64,000 bases of DNA, taken from positions 1,545,648 to 1,609,647 of the forward strand of contig NW_004454160.1 in assembly GCF_000283155.1 (NCBI RefSeq), read 5' to 3'. Origin of the DNA: Ceratotherium simum simum (lineage: Eukaryota; Chordata; Mammalia; Perissodactyla; Rhinocerotidae). Below, piece by piece: positions 1-11,639 of this stretch; position 1 is the first letter of the stretch; every line of letters starts with the position of its first letter. The notes under the pieces are model-generated. The model had not been told where the DNA came from. It saw only the letters and a program-made list of their open reading frames with translations, and did not search any database. Both the position numbers and the translations under genes were made by a program.

Positions 1-1045
1 AAAATGTTATCTGTATCTAATCTTTCTTATTCGTTCATTATTCAAATTTGTTTAAAGATATCCTGTGCTTTTATATCTTGTAAGAACATCAGCTGCTAAC
101 ATTTGAACTGTTCTTAGTAGTATATCAGGTGCTTTCATACACGTTTTCATATGAGAGGTTGATAGCCACTATCCCCATTTTATAGATAAATTTTCTCATC
201 TGTAATCAGCATAGCTGCCCTTTGCTTGAAGAGAAAAGTGCAGGGGGTCACCCCTATGTCAAGAGAGTCCTGATGGGTGGGCACTTTCTCTCTCCTAATA
301 AGTAACAGATGAGCCAATTCTGAATCTGATGCTTTTTCTGTCTGCTTTACTAAAGTCAGAGATAGGGTAGAAAGGCTTTCAGTTACACTTTTGCAATTCC
401 TTCCGCTTTTGTCAGTTCATTTCTGGCTCTGCTCTTTTGAAAAGACTACTCTGTTTCCCACTCTACCCCCTGTACCGCCACCCCAAGTCAGTACTGCCAC
501 CCTCTTTCCATTCCAGCTAAATAACCTCTTCCTGTTCTTAAGAATTGCATCACATTCTTGGCTTAATGTAGACCAACACCCCCACATTGGCACCAGGCAG
601 TGTACAGGCCTTCTTTATTGGTTGAAAGTTCTTGTCTGGTGTGCACGGAATAAGTCACACACTTCCTGACTTCCAGCCCTGGCTGAATTTGCCTCCTTCA
701 CTTCAGCCCTATCCTGGAATGAGCAAGATTTTACCAAGTAGGAACGGTGTGGAAGGGCATCTGCACACCTTGCTGAATGAGCTGTCTACTCTTGCTGTTT
801 CTAATTCTTCACTTCCTCTCTTTTCAACCCAGTCTGATCTGGCATTGGCTTCCACGGTGTTGAAGGGGCTTTCACTAAGGACAGTAATGCCCCCCATATT
901 ACTAAATCCAATGGATACATCACTCTTTTACTTGACTGTGGGCAGTATCGGATGCTATTGATCTCCTTGATAGACTCACTGTCTTGGTTTCCATGCACTA
1001 TTATTTTTTTCCTACTTTAGTTATGGATGTTCAGTATCCTTTGCA
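1..1045. other. Unassigned non-coding DNA
   Basis: I see no gene and no confidently named repeat here. A short stretch near 150-215 (ccccattttatagataaattttctcatctg) resembles a worn antisense MIR core, but it is too short to call. The open frames at 391-669 and 632-961 have no recognisable domain and overlap each other. Confidence 0.5.
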
Positions 1046-1905
1046 AGCTCTTCTTTCTCTATGAGCTCCTTAAGTGTTGGTGTGCCTCAGGATCCTGTGC
1101 TATGTCAGCCTCTCTTCCCTCTACACATTCTTTGAGAAATCTCATCCCTTTCCATGGCTTTAGTTGAGATCTACATGCCAGTGATTTCCAAATCTCTACC
1201 TCCCTTGTACTCCAGACTTATATAATCAACTGCCTTCTAGAACCTCTCCAACTGGAAATTCCTGAAACCATATTAATCAACTCACTCCCTCAAACTATTC
1301 CTCTTCTAATGTTCCTTGTCTAAATATATGTCACAACATCTACCCAGTTGCTGTAGCCAGAAACCTAGGATTCATTTTGATTACTCTTTTGCTCACCTTC
1401 CACATTCAATCAATAACCAAGTCCAGTAAAATCTACTTCTTTGAATCTACCCACTTATCATCATCCCCACCTAGCCTAAGTGATCACCTCTGGATTTTTG
1501 CAAGTCTTTGCTAGTTTCCTGCCTCTGGTTTTTCTCCCCTTGGATCATTTTCCATCAGCCACCGGAAAGGTTTTCATAAATGCAGTTCTGATAAGTTCAC
1601 CTCCTCTGTTTAAAATCATTTAGTTGCTTCTGACTATCCTTAGGCTAGAGTCCAAACTTCTCAGCACAGCTCAAAAGCCCTTCACGATCAGCAACCTGCC
1701 TACCTGCCATCAGTCTGCACTCCACTCATGCTGGATTCCAGTGTTTCGAACACATCCTGTTTCCTCTTGCTTCTAGGCCTTCACAAATGCTCGCTCTTTT
1801 GCCTGGAACACTCTATTATATGACCTCAAACAAATGTAGTCTAAATCCTACCTCTAAAGTGTCATTTATCTTATTCCTGAATCAGAACTGATTTTGGATA
1901 GTTAA
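1046..1905 (+). mobile_element. L2 LINE fragment, sense, ORF2 end and 3' region
   Basis: This long, diverged L2 copy reads in sense. Landmarks in consensus order are agtgttggtgtgcctcaggatc at 1073, the gtagccagaaacctaggatt segment near 1353, aagtccagtaaaatctac near 1420, then the region corresponding to the end of the reverse transcriptase (tccaaacttctcagcacagc, 1650) and the cctggaacactct motif near 1803. L2 is an extinct mammalian LINE; this copy is full of substitutions and cannot encode a protein. It is one of the longest L2 copies in the window. Confidence 0.8.
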
Positions 1906-2180
1906 TTTTTAATGAATTATTGAATTAAAGCCCAAATTAACCTTATCTCATCCTAGATATTTCTTTGAAAAATACATCCAAGGGTGTGTTGTAATGAAAA
2001 TGTATTTGAACTAATTAACTTACATCAGGATTGACTTTTCTCATAGCTGAATGTGAACTGGAACATATTTTTTAAATTACTGGAATGTTTTCTTGATTGT
2101 TATTCATCATGACATTCTATCTTTGGAATTTTTTCTTCATTTCCAGCTGGCTTCCACCACTCTCCTTTCTTACCTCTCAG
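1906..2180. other. A+T-rich unassigned spacer
   Basis: This stretch separates the L2 copy from a G+C-richer block. I recognise no repeat and no coding pattern in it. Confidence 0.4.
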
Positions 2181-2750
2181 CCCTTCCCCTCTGGTTGCCC
2201 TGCACTTGCCCCTCAATGGACCCAGTTTGCACGCAGTGGTAGCTGCTGTGGGGCTGCGGTTAAAAAGAACTGCTCAGACTGCAACAGGAAAGCATTGAAT
2301 CGAAAGCAAAGGAGAGGAAGCACAAACCGATACCCACCACAAAGCTGCTGAGTGCCCAGCATGACCCAAGCCGCACCCTCTGATGAGGAGTCTTGTGGAG
2401 GAGGAAGAAGCCACAGAGCTTAATAAATCATCAGCACAGCCTGTCCTTCATTTCTCCTGACCCAGCCTTCCTGGGTCACCATGAGTGTCACCAGGTACTG
2501 GCCTAAGAAGGTGGGTCATGGCAGAAAAGCCACCAGAGAGGTAGAGGCTGGGGGAAAGTCCCTGAAAGGAATGACTGTGGACCATTCAGCTCAAACACCC
2601 CTCATCGTCCAGCCCCGTGAGCACGAAGACCTTGGGTATCAGAGTGTTTCTAAGGGGCTCTCCACCTGGGGTGATTCCAAGATGAAGGCTCCCATGTTCC
2701 CTGCAAATACCTTTGCTACCTGCCTGAAAGTTTGCTTCTAGTAGTGGCCA
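2181..2750 (+). other. G+C-richer block with coding-like stretches, possible gene relic
   Basis: This block is richer in G+C than its neighbours and matches no repeat I know. From about 2264 one plus-strand frame is open for about 38 codons, is lysine- and leucine-rich, starts right after an in-frame TAA and ends in two TGA codons. Another frame then continues from 2376 with an acidic run to about 2456. A third opens at ATG 2481 for 86 codons. A pseudogene with frameshifts or a worn exon would look like this, but so could chance. I cannot name a parent gene and see no poly(A) tail or flanking repeat. Confidence 0.2.
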
Positions 2751-3764
2751 GAACTTTTTTATTTTATAACCGAAGATAAAGTCCTTGCGAGATATAATTA
2801 GAGAACTTTAAATTCACATTAAGGTATAAATGACCCTTCTCAGATTCCTTCCTGACTTCAATAGAGGGAGAAGGAGAAAGGAAGGAGATGGAGCATCAAA
2901 GATATGTTTCACCTACCTTATGATTTTGCCCACGGCCCACCCTGATTGTTCATATTTGTCCCCCTTGCTATCAAAGGAGATACTAATTCTTCAGCAGCCT
3001 GAATTATAGGGAAGGGGATGAAAAGTGTGGGGCAATGTGTAGTAACTCAGTCTAGATTCTAAACACTGGTAAGGTTGGGAACTCCTTGGAATTACAGTCT
3101 CATAGTGGTTCATTACTTCAGGATCTGGGGAGGCAAGAGCTGGGCTCTGCCTTCACAGCTGGAGAAGCAAAGTACTGACAATAGGGGTGACCATCTTGGT
3201 CTGGAGGAAAGACTGCTTTTGCTTTGCTTCACTGGAAGTGGGCACTTGCGTCTTCACAGAGTGCCAGACTCACACTTCAGATAACAGAACAGGAAATACG
3301 GTTAGTGCAGCTGGGAGGAGAGAGAGAACTTACTGTGTACCCAAGAGCATAAAGTTACTCATTGGCCTCTTTGTATCACACTGTTCTATCCTGTAAGTGA
3401 CCAGGACTTGGGGAGCGTTGGGAAGTGGGTGAAACATGCCTTTAGGAACACCCCTCTCCCTTGCAGCATTCTCACCCCTTCCTGTCTTATTCAGCTTCTT
3501 TAGTCTCTTCAACCCAGAAAATCTTCCAAGATCTAGATCATGAATGAAGTTTAAATGGAGGAATTATAGGCACTTTGATAGGAGGTGAAGAAAACAATTC
3601 TAGAGTAGAGGGACCTTCTTCTCTCACAAGGCCAGAGCTACAATTAGTAAAAATATGGCCTCTGTTTTCGCAAAGCCAACAGCAGTAAGTTGGAATGGAT
3701 CCTAATAAGGGACAAAAGGAAAAGAGTTTGTAGTCAGATGACTTTGTTTTGAAACCAACTTTCC
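2751..3764. other. Unassigned non-coding DNA
   Basis: No recognisable repeat or gene. Short open frames on both strands (for example 3075-3284 and 3187-3396) overlap each other in different frames and have no recognisable product. Confidence 0.45.
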
Positions 3765-3826
3765 TTCCTTTCTCCCTTCTTGCCTGCCTGCTTGCCTTCT
3801 TTCTTTCCTTCCTTCCTTCCTTCCAG
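3765..3826. repeat. Pyrimidine-rich microsatellite (CCTT/CTTT/CCTG mix)
   Basis: An interrupted tetranucleotide tract of cctt, cttt and ctgc/cctg units. Read on the minus strand it gives the Lys/Arg/Glu-rich low-complexity section of the open frame at 3538-3903, which is why that frame should not be read as a protein. Confidence 0.85.
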
Positions 3827-4234
3827 AGAGGAAGGGATGGGGAAAGTAGCCATAGAATGCTGCAAGCTTCCCGAGCCTGAGTGCCTTCCAAGAGTTTGCC
3901 CACTTTCCTCAGTGGTCAAGGACATTCCTCTTGTTAAACCCTCAAGTTGTGTTTAATAATTATGCGTGATCCAAGCTGCAGGGGCTGGGTGACTGTGCTC
4001 CCCAGGTGTGATCTTTCAGCTTGTGACCTGCCCTAGTACATTACATTCCTTAGACAGGGAAATTTAACAAAGTGAGTGCCAAGAGAGGGAGACAGGGAAT
4101 GTGAGCTGCTTTTTGAAAAAGCTCACTCATGAAAGAAGAGAGAGATTGGCTGGAGGGCATAAGGAGTAAAGAATGGAATTCATTTTTCTATATTGAGAGA
4201 GGTTTAGGTGTGTTTACATACTTCAGGAGAAAGA
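3827..4234. other. Unassigned non-coding DNA
   Basis: No repeat or gene recognised. There is mildly purine-rich sequence near 4080-4150. Confidence 0.4.
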
Positions 4235-4330
4235 GTATAGTGAGAGATCTTAAGCAAGTCACTTCATTCCTAAGCTTTGATGCTCTCATCTGGGAAAAAA
4301 AGGAGAAATTTCTATGAAGATTAAAATTAC
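4235..4330 (+). mobile_element. MIR fragment, sense
   Basis: The core string gatcttaagcaagtcacttc followed by ctctcatctgggaaaa matches the MIR segment that normally reads cttgggcaagtcacttaacc ... cctcatctgtaaaa. Only the core is left, without the tRNA-like head. Confidence 0.6.
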
Positions 4331-5415
4331 ATTACTGTCCAATGCACAGCAGTGGCTTGTATACTGCAAAGCCTTTACACGTGGTAATTATATAACTCTC
4401 ACTGTCTAGTGACTGTGCAGATGAGTGAGCCCTGGTCACAGCTGTTCTGTCTCTGTCTCTTCTACCCTGTATGACAGGGCTGTGAGGAAGAGCCGGGCTC
4501 TTGAGGAGGCAGGGCCAAGACCCACAAGGAAGAGGCTCACAGTGGTGTGATTTGTATCTTGCCATGCTTTGAACCTTTGGGGGATGGTGTGTGCATATGC
4601 GCATGTCTTACGAGATACAATGAGTTACTGTTGTATTATTTAACTTGCCCTGTATTCTTATTTTTAAATTCTTATTAAAAAATGGACACATTTCAGATCC
4701 AACATCTCTCTAATTTAAGGAAAACGTTTTTAGAAATTACAAATACTCTTCTTGAGATACAAGGGGCTGTACAAACAAGATTATATACATGGGTTTCTGC
4801 TTAGACAAAAGAGCAGTTTCCTAGAAGTTACCTACGATTAATTCACAGCTTTGTTTGTAGGAAGGGTTAATCTTTTATCTTTTCTGGCTTTTTGCAGAAT
4901 TGCATTATAATTTTCCTTTGACACAAATTTGGCAACAGCAATCATGATCCCTTTTTCCAATTGGCTACAGTGCTCACATACTTCTACCAAATAATTCCCA
5001 TCAGCTCTACACAGCATTACATACTCAGCAAATCAATGAAGCCTTTCTCCTCTTAGTTATTTCCTTTGCAGCTTTGCTTTGAACCATCCCACCCCCATTC
5101 CTACACGGTTTGCAGTAAAGTTATCCTGCAAATTCCACTCCCACATTTCCTCTCCCTTTCCCACCTGGCTTTCCAACCTTGAGATGATTGATGCCTTCAT
5201 TTATGGGTGCCTTCTTTGCGTATTCCTTATTGTCCCTCCTCCATCCCTTATTCCATCCTCCTCTTCCCTTGGCCCCTCTCTGCCTCCAGCTTTTATTACT
5301 AGCAACCCCTTAGGACAATCCCATAGCATGCTCCTTCATGCATTACATGAACAAATTTTTTGAGGGCACTCAATGGAACAAGGTGGTGTCTTTTTCCAAT
5401 AGTGAACAAGAAGCC
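4331..5415. other. Unassigned non-coding DNA
   Basis: About 1.1 kb without recognisable repeats or genes. The section at 5079-5363 is pyrimidine-rich and gives a 94-codon frame of low-complexity character, which I do not consider coding. Confidence 0.4.
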
Positions 5416-6982
5416 ACCTTTAAAAAATAGCTTTGTGGAGATATAGTTTATATACTATAAAGTTCGCATTTAAAGTGTAAAATCCAATGGTTTTTAGTAT
5501 ATGTAGAGAGTTGTGCATCTATCACCTTAATTAATTTTAGAACATTTTCATTATCCCAAAAAGAAACCTTGCACCAGTTAGCAGTCACTCACCATTTCCA
5601 CCCTCCCCCCCACCTTTTTGCTCTCCCTAATTCTAAGTAACTACTAATCTACTTTCTGTTTCTATGGATTTACCTATTCTAAATATTTTATATAAATGAG
5701 ATCACACAATAGTTGGTCTTTTGTGACTGGTTTCTTTCACCTAGCATAATGTTTTTGAGGTTCAACCATACTGTAGCATGTATCTGTACTCCACTCATTT
5801 TTATTGCCAAATAATATTCCATTGTGTGGCTATATTACACTTTGTTTATCCTTTTGTCAGTTGATGGACATTTGGGTTGTTTCCATTTTTTGGCTATTAT
5901 ATGAATAAAGCTGCTATGAACATTCACATACAAGTTTTTGTGTGGACATATGTTTTTATTTGTCTTGGGTAAATACTTAGGATTGGAATTGCTAGGTCAC
6001 CAATAGGGTAACTCTATTGTTAGCATTAAGAGGGACTGCCAAATGGTTTTCCAAAGTGGCTGCACCATTTTGTTTTTCCATCAGCAGTGTATGAGGGTTC
6101 CAATTTCTACATATCCTCGCCAAAAATTATCTGTCTTTTTGTTATAGGCATTCTAGTGGTGAGAAGTGGTATCTCATTGTGATTTTGATTTGCATTTCCC
6201 TAATGACTTTCCATGTGCTTATTAGCCATTTGTATATTTTCTTTAAAAAAAATCTATTGTAATTGCCCATTTTTAAATTGGGTTATTTGTTTTTTTAATT
6301 ATTTAATTGTAAGAGTTTTTAATATTCTGTATACAAGCCCCTTATCAGATTCATGATTTACAAATATTTTCTCTCATTCTATGGGTTGTCCTTTCACTTT
6401 CTTCATGGTGTCCTTTGGAACACAAAAGTTCTTAAATTTCATGATGTTTAACTTATCAATATTCTCTTTAATCACTTGTGCTTTTGGTGTTATATCAAGA
6501 AATCATTGCCTAACCCAAGGTTACAAAGACTTATTCCATGTTTTCTTCTAAAAGTCTTATAGTTTTAGCTCCTACGTTTAGGTCTATGATCCATTTTGAG
6601 TTAATTTTTGTGTATGATATTTGGTAGAGGTCCAAATTAATTCTTTTGCATGTGGATATTCAGTTGCTCCAGCACTATTGGTTGAAAAGACTATTCTTTC
6701 CCTATTGAATTATCTTAGCCTCTGGGTCAAAAATCAATTGACTGTAACTGTTAGGGTTTATTTGTGGATTCTTAATTTTTTTCCCATCAATCTATATGTC
6801 TATCCCTATTCCAGTACCACACTGTCTTGATTACTGTTGTTTTTCAGTAAGCTTTGAAACCGGTAAGCATGAGTCCACTAACTTTGTTCTTTTTCAAGAT
6901 CATCTGGCTATTCTGAGTCCTTTGCATTTCCATATGAATTTTAGGATCAGCAGAAATTGACAAACTGATCCTAAAATTCATA
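5416..6982 (-). mobile_element. L1 (L1M-type) LINE, antisense, 5'-truncated with fold-back end
   Basis: Read on the plus strand this is the reverse complement of an L1 3' region. Recognisable landmarks in order are the 3' UTR-like part (gtgtaaaatccaatggtttt, 5476), ttgatggacatttgggttgt (5861), gtggtatctcattgtgattt (6168), gatccattttgagttaattt (6589) and tttccatatgaattttagga (6927). It therefore holds the 3' UTR and the C-terminal end of ORF2, riddled with stops. At 6951 the sequence flips to the sense strand and copies back 18 bases, giving a perfect inverted repeat (see findings). An ERE inserted just beyond, at 7000. Confidence 0.85.
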
Positions 6983-6999
6983 AGAAAGCCCCCACTTTT

Positions 7000-7248
7000 T
7001 TTTTTTTTTTTTTTTTGTGAGGAAGATCCGCCCTGAGCTAACATCTGCCAATCCTCCTCTTTTTGCTTGAGGAAGACTGGCCCTGGGCTAACATTCATGC
7101 CCGTCTTCCTCTACTTTATATGGGACGCTGCCACAGCATGGCTTGACAAGCGGTGCGTCGGTGCGCGCCCGGGATCCGAACCGGCGAACCCCGGGCCGCC
7201 GCAGCGGAGAGCATGCACTTAACTGCTTGTGCCACCGGGCCAGCCCCC
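7000..7248 (-). mobile_element. ERE SINE, antisense, full length with 17-base TSD
   Basis: It starts with a poly(T) run, followed by gaggaagatccgccctgagc, the internal tatatgggacgctgcc section and the tRNA-like head (ccaccgggccagcccc) at its right edge. The target-site duplication agaaagcccccactttt is perfect at 6983-6999 and 7249-7265. Several CpG sites survive (gtgcgtcggtgcgcgcccgg), which suggests a relatively young copy. Confidence 0.96.
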
Positions 7249-7265
7249 AGAAAGCCCCCACTTTT

Positions 7266-7865
7266 AATAAATGATTAAAACATTTTCTTCCATACTTAGG
7301 GTGAAATTAGAGGACTGAGCAAGTGCACTTTGGAGTTGTGGAAAGCAGGAGGGTCCTTTGAAGGGGGACTGAACTTATGAAGGAGGGGAATAGGGGAGCC
7401 AAAAAGTTTGGTAAACTTCCCACCCTGGTGAGAGGCATGTTTGTTCAGAGGAGGCAGTTTGATCTAGCACCAGGGGACATTGTGAAAGATAATTGAAATT
7501 GGTAAGTCCATTGATCTCCCCAGAAGAAAAAAAGGTCTCTAAGTAAGCAGTATTGTTAGTTTGCTGATTCTTAGGGAAGAAGATTCTCATCTAAGGGAAG
7601 CAGCTGGCCCTTTCTCAGGGCTGTAAGACAAGAAAAAAATGAAGAAATGCCTCCCTGTCTTTTCTGACCTCTCTCTGGCGCCAGCCCTAACCTTTGTCCA
7701 TCTTTGTTACCCTTCCCCTTTACAAGTTCCCCAAAAGGAGAGGGAGGAGAGGGAGAAAAAGAGGAAAACCATAGTGGGAGAGTGGGTTAGAGATATTGAG
7801 GGTAGGAGAGGAATTCTGGAGCATTTAAAATGAGAGATCTTTAAGGTACTTCTGGTGGAGCCTAC
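7266..7865. other. Unassigned non-coding DNA
   Basis: No repeat or gene recognised. A purine-rich run at about 7733-7770 (aggagagggaggagaggg) produces a charged open frame without further features. Confidence 0.4.
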
Positions 7866-7867
7866 TA

Positions 7868-8065
7868 TGGAATATGACAATATGTAGCAAGAGGCATAAG
7901 GATGATCACACCTTTGACTCAGTAATCTAACTCCTAATAGTTTATCCTGAGGAAATAAGACATGGAAAAAGTCTGAGTGGCAATGTAAATGAGAATGTTA
8001 TCTACAATAGCATCAGCTGGAACAACCTAAATCTCTAAAATGAATGTTTTATGACATCATGGCAT
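7868..8065 (+). mobile_element. L1M/HAL1-type LINE fragment, sense
   Basis: The strings gactcagtaatctaactcct, gtttatcctgaggaaataag and ggaacaacctaaatctctaa follow, in order, the 3' part of old mammalian L1/HAL1 elements (consensus gacccagcaatcccatttct ... tatcctaaggaaataatc ... ggaaacaacctaaatgtcc). It is about 200 bases of a worn copy. Confidence 0.7.
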
Positions 8066-8089
8066 GTAAGGATGGTAGATGATCATACT

Positions 8090-9105
8090 GGTTCCACTGT
8101 CAAAACATACCCTGAATTGCATCACTTTTCACTGCATTCTCTACTACCCCGCATCCAAGTCACATCATCTCTCACCTGAATTATTGCAATGGCCTCCCAA
8201 TCGGTCTTTCTGCTTTCACCCTTGTTCCCCACCCCATAGTCTACTCTCAACACAGTAGTCAGAGGAACTCTTTAGAAAACTTAAACGTGTCAACCCTCTT
8301 CTCACAAGCTTCCACAGCTCCCCTCTCATTTAGTATAAAAGCCAATGTCTATTGTTGTTCACAAGCCCTCCCTCATCTGGGCCCCATTACTCTCTGGCCT
8401 CATCTGATATTACTTTGCCTCTTGCACACTCCACTCTGGCCATACAGGCCTCCTAACTGTTTCTTTTTTCTTTTTTTTTCCAGGAAGATTGGCCGTGTGC
8501 TAACATCTGTTGCCAATCTTCCTCTTTTTCCTCTTTTCTCCCCAAAGCCCCAGTACATAGTTGTGTATCATAGTCGTAGAGTTATAGCTCTGCTATGTGG
8601 GACGCCACCTCATCATGGCTTGATGAGCAGTGAGTAGGGTCATGCCCAGGATCCGGGCCGCCAAAGTGGAACATGCAAACTTAACTGTTCCGCCACCGGG
8701 CCGGCCCCCTAACTTTCTTGAACACATCAGGCCTCCTGCCTCAATGTCTTCGAATTCACTCTTGCCTCTTCGCCCAGATATCCGTTTGGCTTGTTCCCTC
8801 ACCACCTTCAGATCTCTGCTCCAATGTCACAGAGAAAACTTTCTTTCCCTGAGCATTCTATTTAAAATTGCTGTCTTCCCCCGACCCCATGCCAGCATTT
8901 CCTCTCCCCTTTCTCCTTTATTCCTCCTGTTGCACTTACCGTTTTATCTGACATAGTGATTTGTGTTATTGTCTGATTCTCTCTGGTAGAACCTGGGCTC
9001 TGTGAGAGCAGGGATTTATGTATGTTGCTCACTACTGTATCCTCAGTGTCCTGACTGTGCCTGGCACAGAGTAGCTGTTTAATATTTGTTGAATGAATGA
9101 ATACA
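8090..9105 (+). mobile_element. L2 LINE fragment, sense, interrupted by an ERE
   Basis: The L2 3' region reads through attattgcaatggcctcccaa (8176), the ccctccctcatctgggcccc segment (8366), ccttcagatctctgctccaa (8804) and the tail ctgtgcctggcacagagtag ... ttgaatgaatgaat (9055-9100). An ERE insertion at 8466-8707 splits it. This is a fossil with no coding capacity. Confidence 0.85.
8466..8707 (-). mobile_element. ERE SINE, antisense, inserted in L2
   Basis: A T-rich tail is followed by ccaggaagattggccgtgtg, a section with cccaaagccccagtacatag typical of the longer ERE subtype, and a head ending ccaccgggccggcccc. The flanks cctaactgtttctt (8452-8465) and cctaactttctt (8708-8719) are a slightly eroded target-site duplication. 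The lost CpGs suggest a middle-aged copy. Confidence 0.93.
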
Positions 9106-9194
9106 TTCATAAAAGTAATAATTATGAAAACTAGGTCATAATTTTGAAAGTGGGAAAGTATAAAGATATAAACTGTGACATGCACAGTGGCTGT

Positions 9195-9445
9195 GCACGC
9201 AGTGTGGTGCAGTGAAGTCTGGGAGCTGCAGAATTGGAGAGATCTGGATTCAAATCCTCACTCCACTGCTTTCTAGTTGTGTGGCCTTGGGCAAGTGTGC
9301 CTAACCTCTCCGTTTCATCCTCTGTGAAACAGGCATAATCATGCCTCCCTCATAGGCCTGTTGTGAAAATTCAATGAGAAAATGTGATGAACTCCTGGCA
9401 CACAGCTGGTGCTCTCTGGACATTAAATCCCTCTCCTCTGCTGAG
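9195..9445 (+). mobile_element. MIR SINE, sense, nearly full length
   Basis: Head region cagtgtggtgcagtgaagtc, then ggattcaaatcctcactccactgc, core gttgtgtggccttgggcaagt, ctctgtgaaacaggcataat and the tail ttgtgaaaattcaatgagaa follow MIR order throughout. Confidence 0.82.
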
Positions 9446-9584
9446 GAAGAATCTACAGCCAGTGGATAAAAACTGGCCAAAGTATGCAAAAGTAGAAATA
9501 GTTGGGTGTGTCAAATGAGGGATTAAGAATATTCATAAATATTCTATTTTTTCAACAATCTAGTCCTCCCTACGCATGGGTGTA

Positions 9585-9775
9585 TGCAAAGAGTGGTAGC
9601 CTGGGAGTCAGCTTCTCCCTGTTATCTCCTGGCTCCTGGCTTCACCTCCGACACTTACAAGATGTGTGACATCAAGCAAGTCCTAACCTCTCTGGGCCTG
9701 CTTCCTTAGCTGTAAAATGAAGAGGTTGAATTTAGTAACTTTTAGTCCCATCAATGCTTAAAATTCCATAATTCA
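9585..9775 (+). mobile_element. MIR/MIR3-type SINE, sense
   Basis: The core reads gacacttacaagatgtgtga ... aagcaagtcctaacctctctgggcctgcttcc ... gctgtaaaatgaagaggttg, and the 3' part tagtcccatcaatgcttaaaattccataattc matches the MIR3-like end rather than the classic MIR end. Confidence 0.72.
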
Positions 9776-11115
9776 GATAGGCAGGCCATTCCACCTGGCT
9801 TTGCCCCACTTCAGGCAAGCCTTACTCAAATGTGATGGCCAGATGTTTCTAATCTTAGGCATAAAAGACTCTATTCTTTGGTTTTCTGAGGCCAAAAGAA
9901 ACTGGAAAATTTAGGAAAAGTACTAAGCAAATGAGTTTTCCTTCTCTCTGACTCTTAAACAGCCACATTCGTATTGTTCAAACTTAAGAAAACATGACAA
10001 GCAAAGCAAAGCAAATATACACCTTCGGGTCTGAATCAGCTATGTGAAGCTTTAAGCCATCAAGAAAAGTGTATGTGTGGTTTTTTTTTTTTAAGCAACA
10101 ACCAAAAAGTAGACATCAGCAGTTCTCATCTGTAACTATAACCTTGTGCCCACATGGCTGTGAGCCAGAGGGAGGAGGGAATGCTGGAAGGGAATTGCTG
10201 GAGCCTTTCCCTGCTCTGGAAAGCTCGTGGCTTTGTTTTCTTCGCATTGCTACACCAAGGCGGAGGAGAGGAGGATGTTTGGATTTGCAGGCCGCGGGCC
10301 ACTGTCAGCAAGTTTGCAGCCCTGGCTTCACTTCCCTGAAGGGGGGGGGTCAGCTGCCCTGGCCTCCCTCCAACAACAGAGCAGCAGAGGATTCAAACAC
10401 CCCATCAGTTGCAAGGCTCCGACTTTACCCAGCTGAAAACTGACGATCTCATCTGGGAAGGGTCAGTTAAAAAATGACAGAACTACCCAAAGTAAACAGA
10501 GGGAACAGCCACAACAGAAACTTTCTCTGCAATGTTTCCTTATAATTACTGGCCCAGCCCACCAGAGGTCCTGTGGAGTCCCCATCCACCCTCCCTGTTG
10601 CCCCCACACGGCGTTGTTTGAGTAAGCCCCAGCTGACCTGAGCAGTACCTCCTATCCTCACGCCTCTCTTCAGGGCTCTGCCCAAAGAGCAGGGAGATTG
10701 CGGAGTGTTTTCAGATTGGAATTTGGGGATAGTCAAGAAGACCCTGTGGAGCTCATTTATTAGGACCCCTAGCAGACGTATAAACTCAGCTTAAATGATG
10801 CGCCCCAAGTCGGAGGTACGCACAGGGCAGAACAGGTCTCCTGTTCCTAACCTAGTGCTCTTTCCAGATTATCATACACCGTTGTAAGGGACCAAAACTA
10901 GGGAAGTTAATTTTAAAGTTCTCTTTCTCCACCGTTTCTTTCTAATCACATCCTACTTTGTTGACCTTCAGGGCTGTGTAGAAAAGCATATTTTGAACTA
11001 GGCTTGAGGACAAGGACTAAATCTTACACTGTGTGTAACAGTACCTTGTGTGTACTTGGAGGTCGTGTTACCTATCTGCCCCCCAGGCAGCATTGTGGGG
11101 TCAGCAGCAGAGCAG
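9776..11115. other. Unassigned DNA with a G+C-richer core at about 10140-10440
   Basis: No repeat or gene recognised over 1.3 kb. The core is richer in G+C than its surroundings, contains a run of nine G at about 10340, and has several overlapping short open frames in different registers (10069-10443, 10154-10339, 10227-10436) with no recognisable product. A non-coding regulatory element is possible, but the sequence alone does not show it. Confidence 0.35.
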
Positions 11116-11117
11116 AG

Positions 11118-11345
11118 GGAGTAGGGCAAGGGCTTCAGAGTCCAGCAAGCCTCAGAATTCTGGCTTTGCACATTTTAGTTGTGTGAACTTGTAAAAATTA
11201 TCTACTCTCTCTACGATTTATTTTCCATCCCTGCAAAATGGGAACAGTCATGGCATCTACTTCATCATATTGTCATGAAGATTTCATGAGATGATACATG
11301 TTAGGCACTTAGCATAATGAAAAACTCAACAAATGTTAGAAATTG
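11118..11345 (+). mobile_element. MIR SINE, sense
   Basis: Runs from gggcttcagagtccagcaagcctc through tagttgtgtgaacttgtaaa and cctgcaaaatgggaacagtc to ttaggcacttagcataatga and caacaaatgttag. It is nearly full length and faces the antisense MIR at 11640. Confidence 0.78.
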
Positions 11346-11376
11346 TTCACAGTCCTGGAAGGCATTTATTGTTCTA

Positions 11377-11631
11377 TTTTTTTTTTTTTTTTTTTGGTGA
11401 GGAAGATTAGCCCTGAGCTAACATCTGTTGTCAATCCTCCTCTTTTTGCTGAGGAAGATTGACCCTGGGCTAACATCCGTGCCCATCTTCCTCTACTTTT
11501 TATGTGCGACGCCTGCCACAGCGTGGTTTGATAAGTGGTGCATAGGTCCACACCCGGGATCCAAGCCCGGGAAACCCCAGGCTGCCGAAGCAAAGCGCAT
11601 GAACTTAACCACTACGCCACCAGGCCGGCCC
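11377..11631 (-). mobile_element. ERE SINE, antisense
   Basis: Poly(T) is followed by ggtgaggaagattagccctg, the cctctactttttatgtgcga section and the head acgccaccaggccggcccc. The flanks attgttctatttt and attattcttttt are an imperfect target-site duplication. It sits between two oppositely oriented MIRs. Confidence 0.93.
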
Positions 11632-11639
11632 CTATTATT

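Noticed and set aside
3538..3903. 121-codon Lys/Glu/Arg-rich frame on the minus strand
   Set aside because: The charged part is simply the translation of the CCTT/CTTT microsatellite at 3765-3826.
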